Assembly: GCF_000220835.1 (NCBI RefSeq)
Contig: NZ_GL985606.1
Location: 2,436,399-2,500,398 of the forward strand
Length of the DNA stretch: 64,000 nt
Origin: Actinomyces sp. oral taxon 448 str. F0400
GTDB taxonomy: Bacteria; Actinomycetota; Actinomycetes; Actinomycetales; Actinomycetaceae
Reading direction: 5' to 3'
Numbering within the stretch: the first letter of the stretch is position 1; every line of letters begins with the position of its first letter. Below, piece after piece: positions 63,906 through 64,000 of the stretch. The notes under the pieces were generated by a model. It searched no databases. It worked only from the letters and a program-made list of their open reading frames with translations, and was not told where the DNA came from. Both the position numbers and the translations under genes were made by a program.

Positions 63906-64000
63906 CGGTCTCTCCTGAGTCTGAAGGGGGTCGGTGGAGCACGGGGTCCCGGCGGGCCGGCGTCGACGCGCCGGAGTCCGCGGCCGCCCCGGCCCGGTCG
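63898..64000 (-). CDS. Possible 3' end of a gene upstream of nirK (partial)
   Basis: A minus-strand frame enters at the right edge and ends with TGA 63898-63900, 8 nt inside nirK. Its visible end reads DSGASTPARRDPVLHRPPSDSGETDE with very high GC at third positions, so a coupled upstream gene is plausible. No family can be assigned from 33 residues; another frame is also open here. Confidence 0.3.
   Translation of the reverse strand, partial: DRAGAAADSGASTPARRDPVLHRPPSDSGETDE

Overview
The window is about 64 kb of high-GC actinobacterial chromosome. It most resembles Actinomyces or another member of the Actinomycetaceae. The evidence is a single-chain 2-oxoglutarate decarboxylase/dehydrogenase (kgd), a monomeric NADP isocitrate dehydrogenase, a SigR/SigH sigma factor with an RsrA-type zinc anti-sigma factor, the 24-residue ribosomal protein bL37, a long Arg-rich Rho, many GTG/TTG starts, and a surface protein ending in an LAxTG sorting signal. 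This placement is inference from gene content; no database was searched.

Left part (1-29 kb). A three-gene sugar ABC importer lacks its ATPase inside the window and runs off the left edge. It is followed by a sugar O-acetyltransferase, a nitroreductase, a CPBP membrane protease and the helicase pcrA. Two small stress-response units come next: a DJ-1/PfpI protein with a MarR regulator, and a quinone oxidoreductase with a second MarR regulator. Each has a visible operator candidate. Between them lies a frameshifted NmrA-like gene. A conserved actinobacterial housekeeping block then reads leftward: argS, lysA, hom, thrB, rho, rpmE, prfA, prmC. It is interrupted by two strain-specific genes, a secreted GH16 glycosidase between lysA and hom and a repeat-bearing surface protein between rho and rpmE. 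An Nramp metal importer with a DtxR-like operator candidate precedes tRNA-Arg(CCG).

Island (29.2-37.7 kb). The 3' half of tRNA-Arg is repeated, imperfectly, at 37.7 kb. The DNA between is a decayed integrative conjugative or mobilizable element. It has no integrase. Its type IV secretion genes are reduced to fragments, its serine recombinase has lost the catalytic serine, and its toxin gene is frameshifted. The coupling ATPase (TraG/VirD4 type) and the antitoxin are still open. A lower-GC subregion (36.2-37.6 kb) carries small unrecognised genes. Just beyond the island is a 33-bp perfect inverted repeat with a 7-nt loop.

Right part (37.8-64 kb). This part holds a glycerophosphodiesterase, an M23 peptidase, a pair of CNNM/CBS membrane proteins, kgd and an SGNH hydrolase. 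A scar region follows, with a broken MFS transporter and a broken IS110-type transposase. Next are an ABC exporter with a divergent TetR regulator and a striking operator, a LysR remnant, bL37, and rsrA-sigR. The window closes with DoxX, icd, aroA-rsgA, a GNAT acetyltransferase, an HTH regulator and a three-domain copper nitrite reductase at the right edge.

Core genes are intact. Nearly all frameshifts and nonsense codons fall in accessory DNA: the island, the NmrA locus, the MFS/IS scar and the LysR remnant. This argues for real decay rather than poor sequence, although read support was not available.
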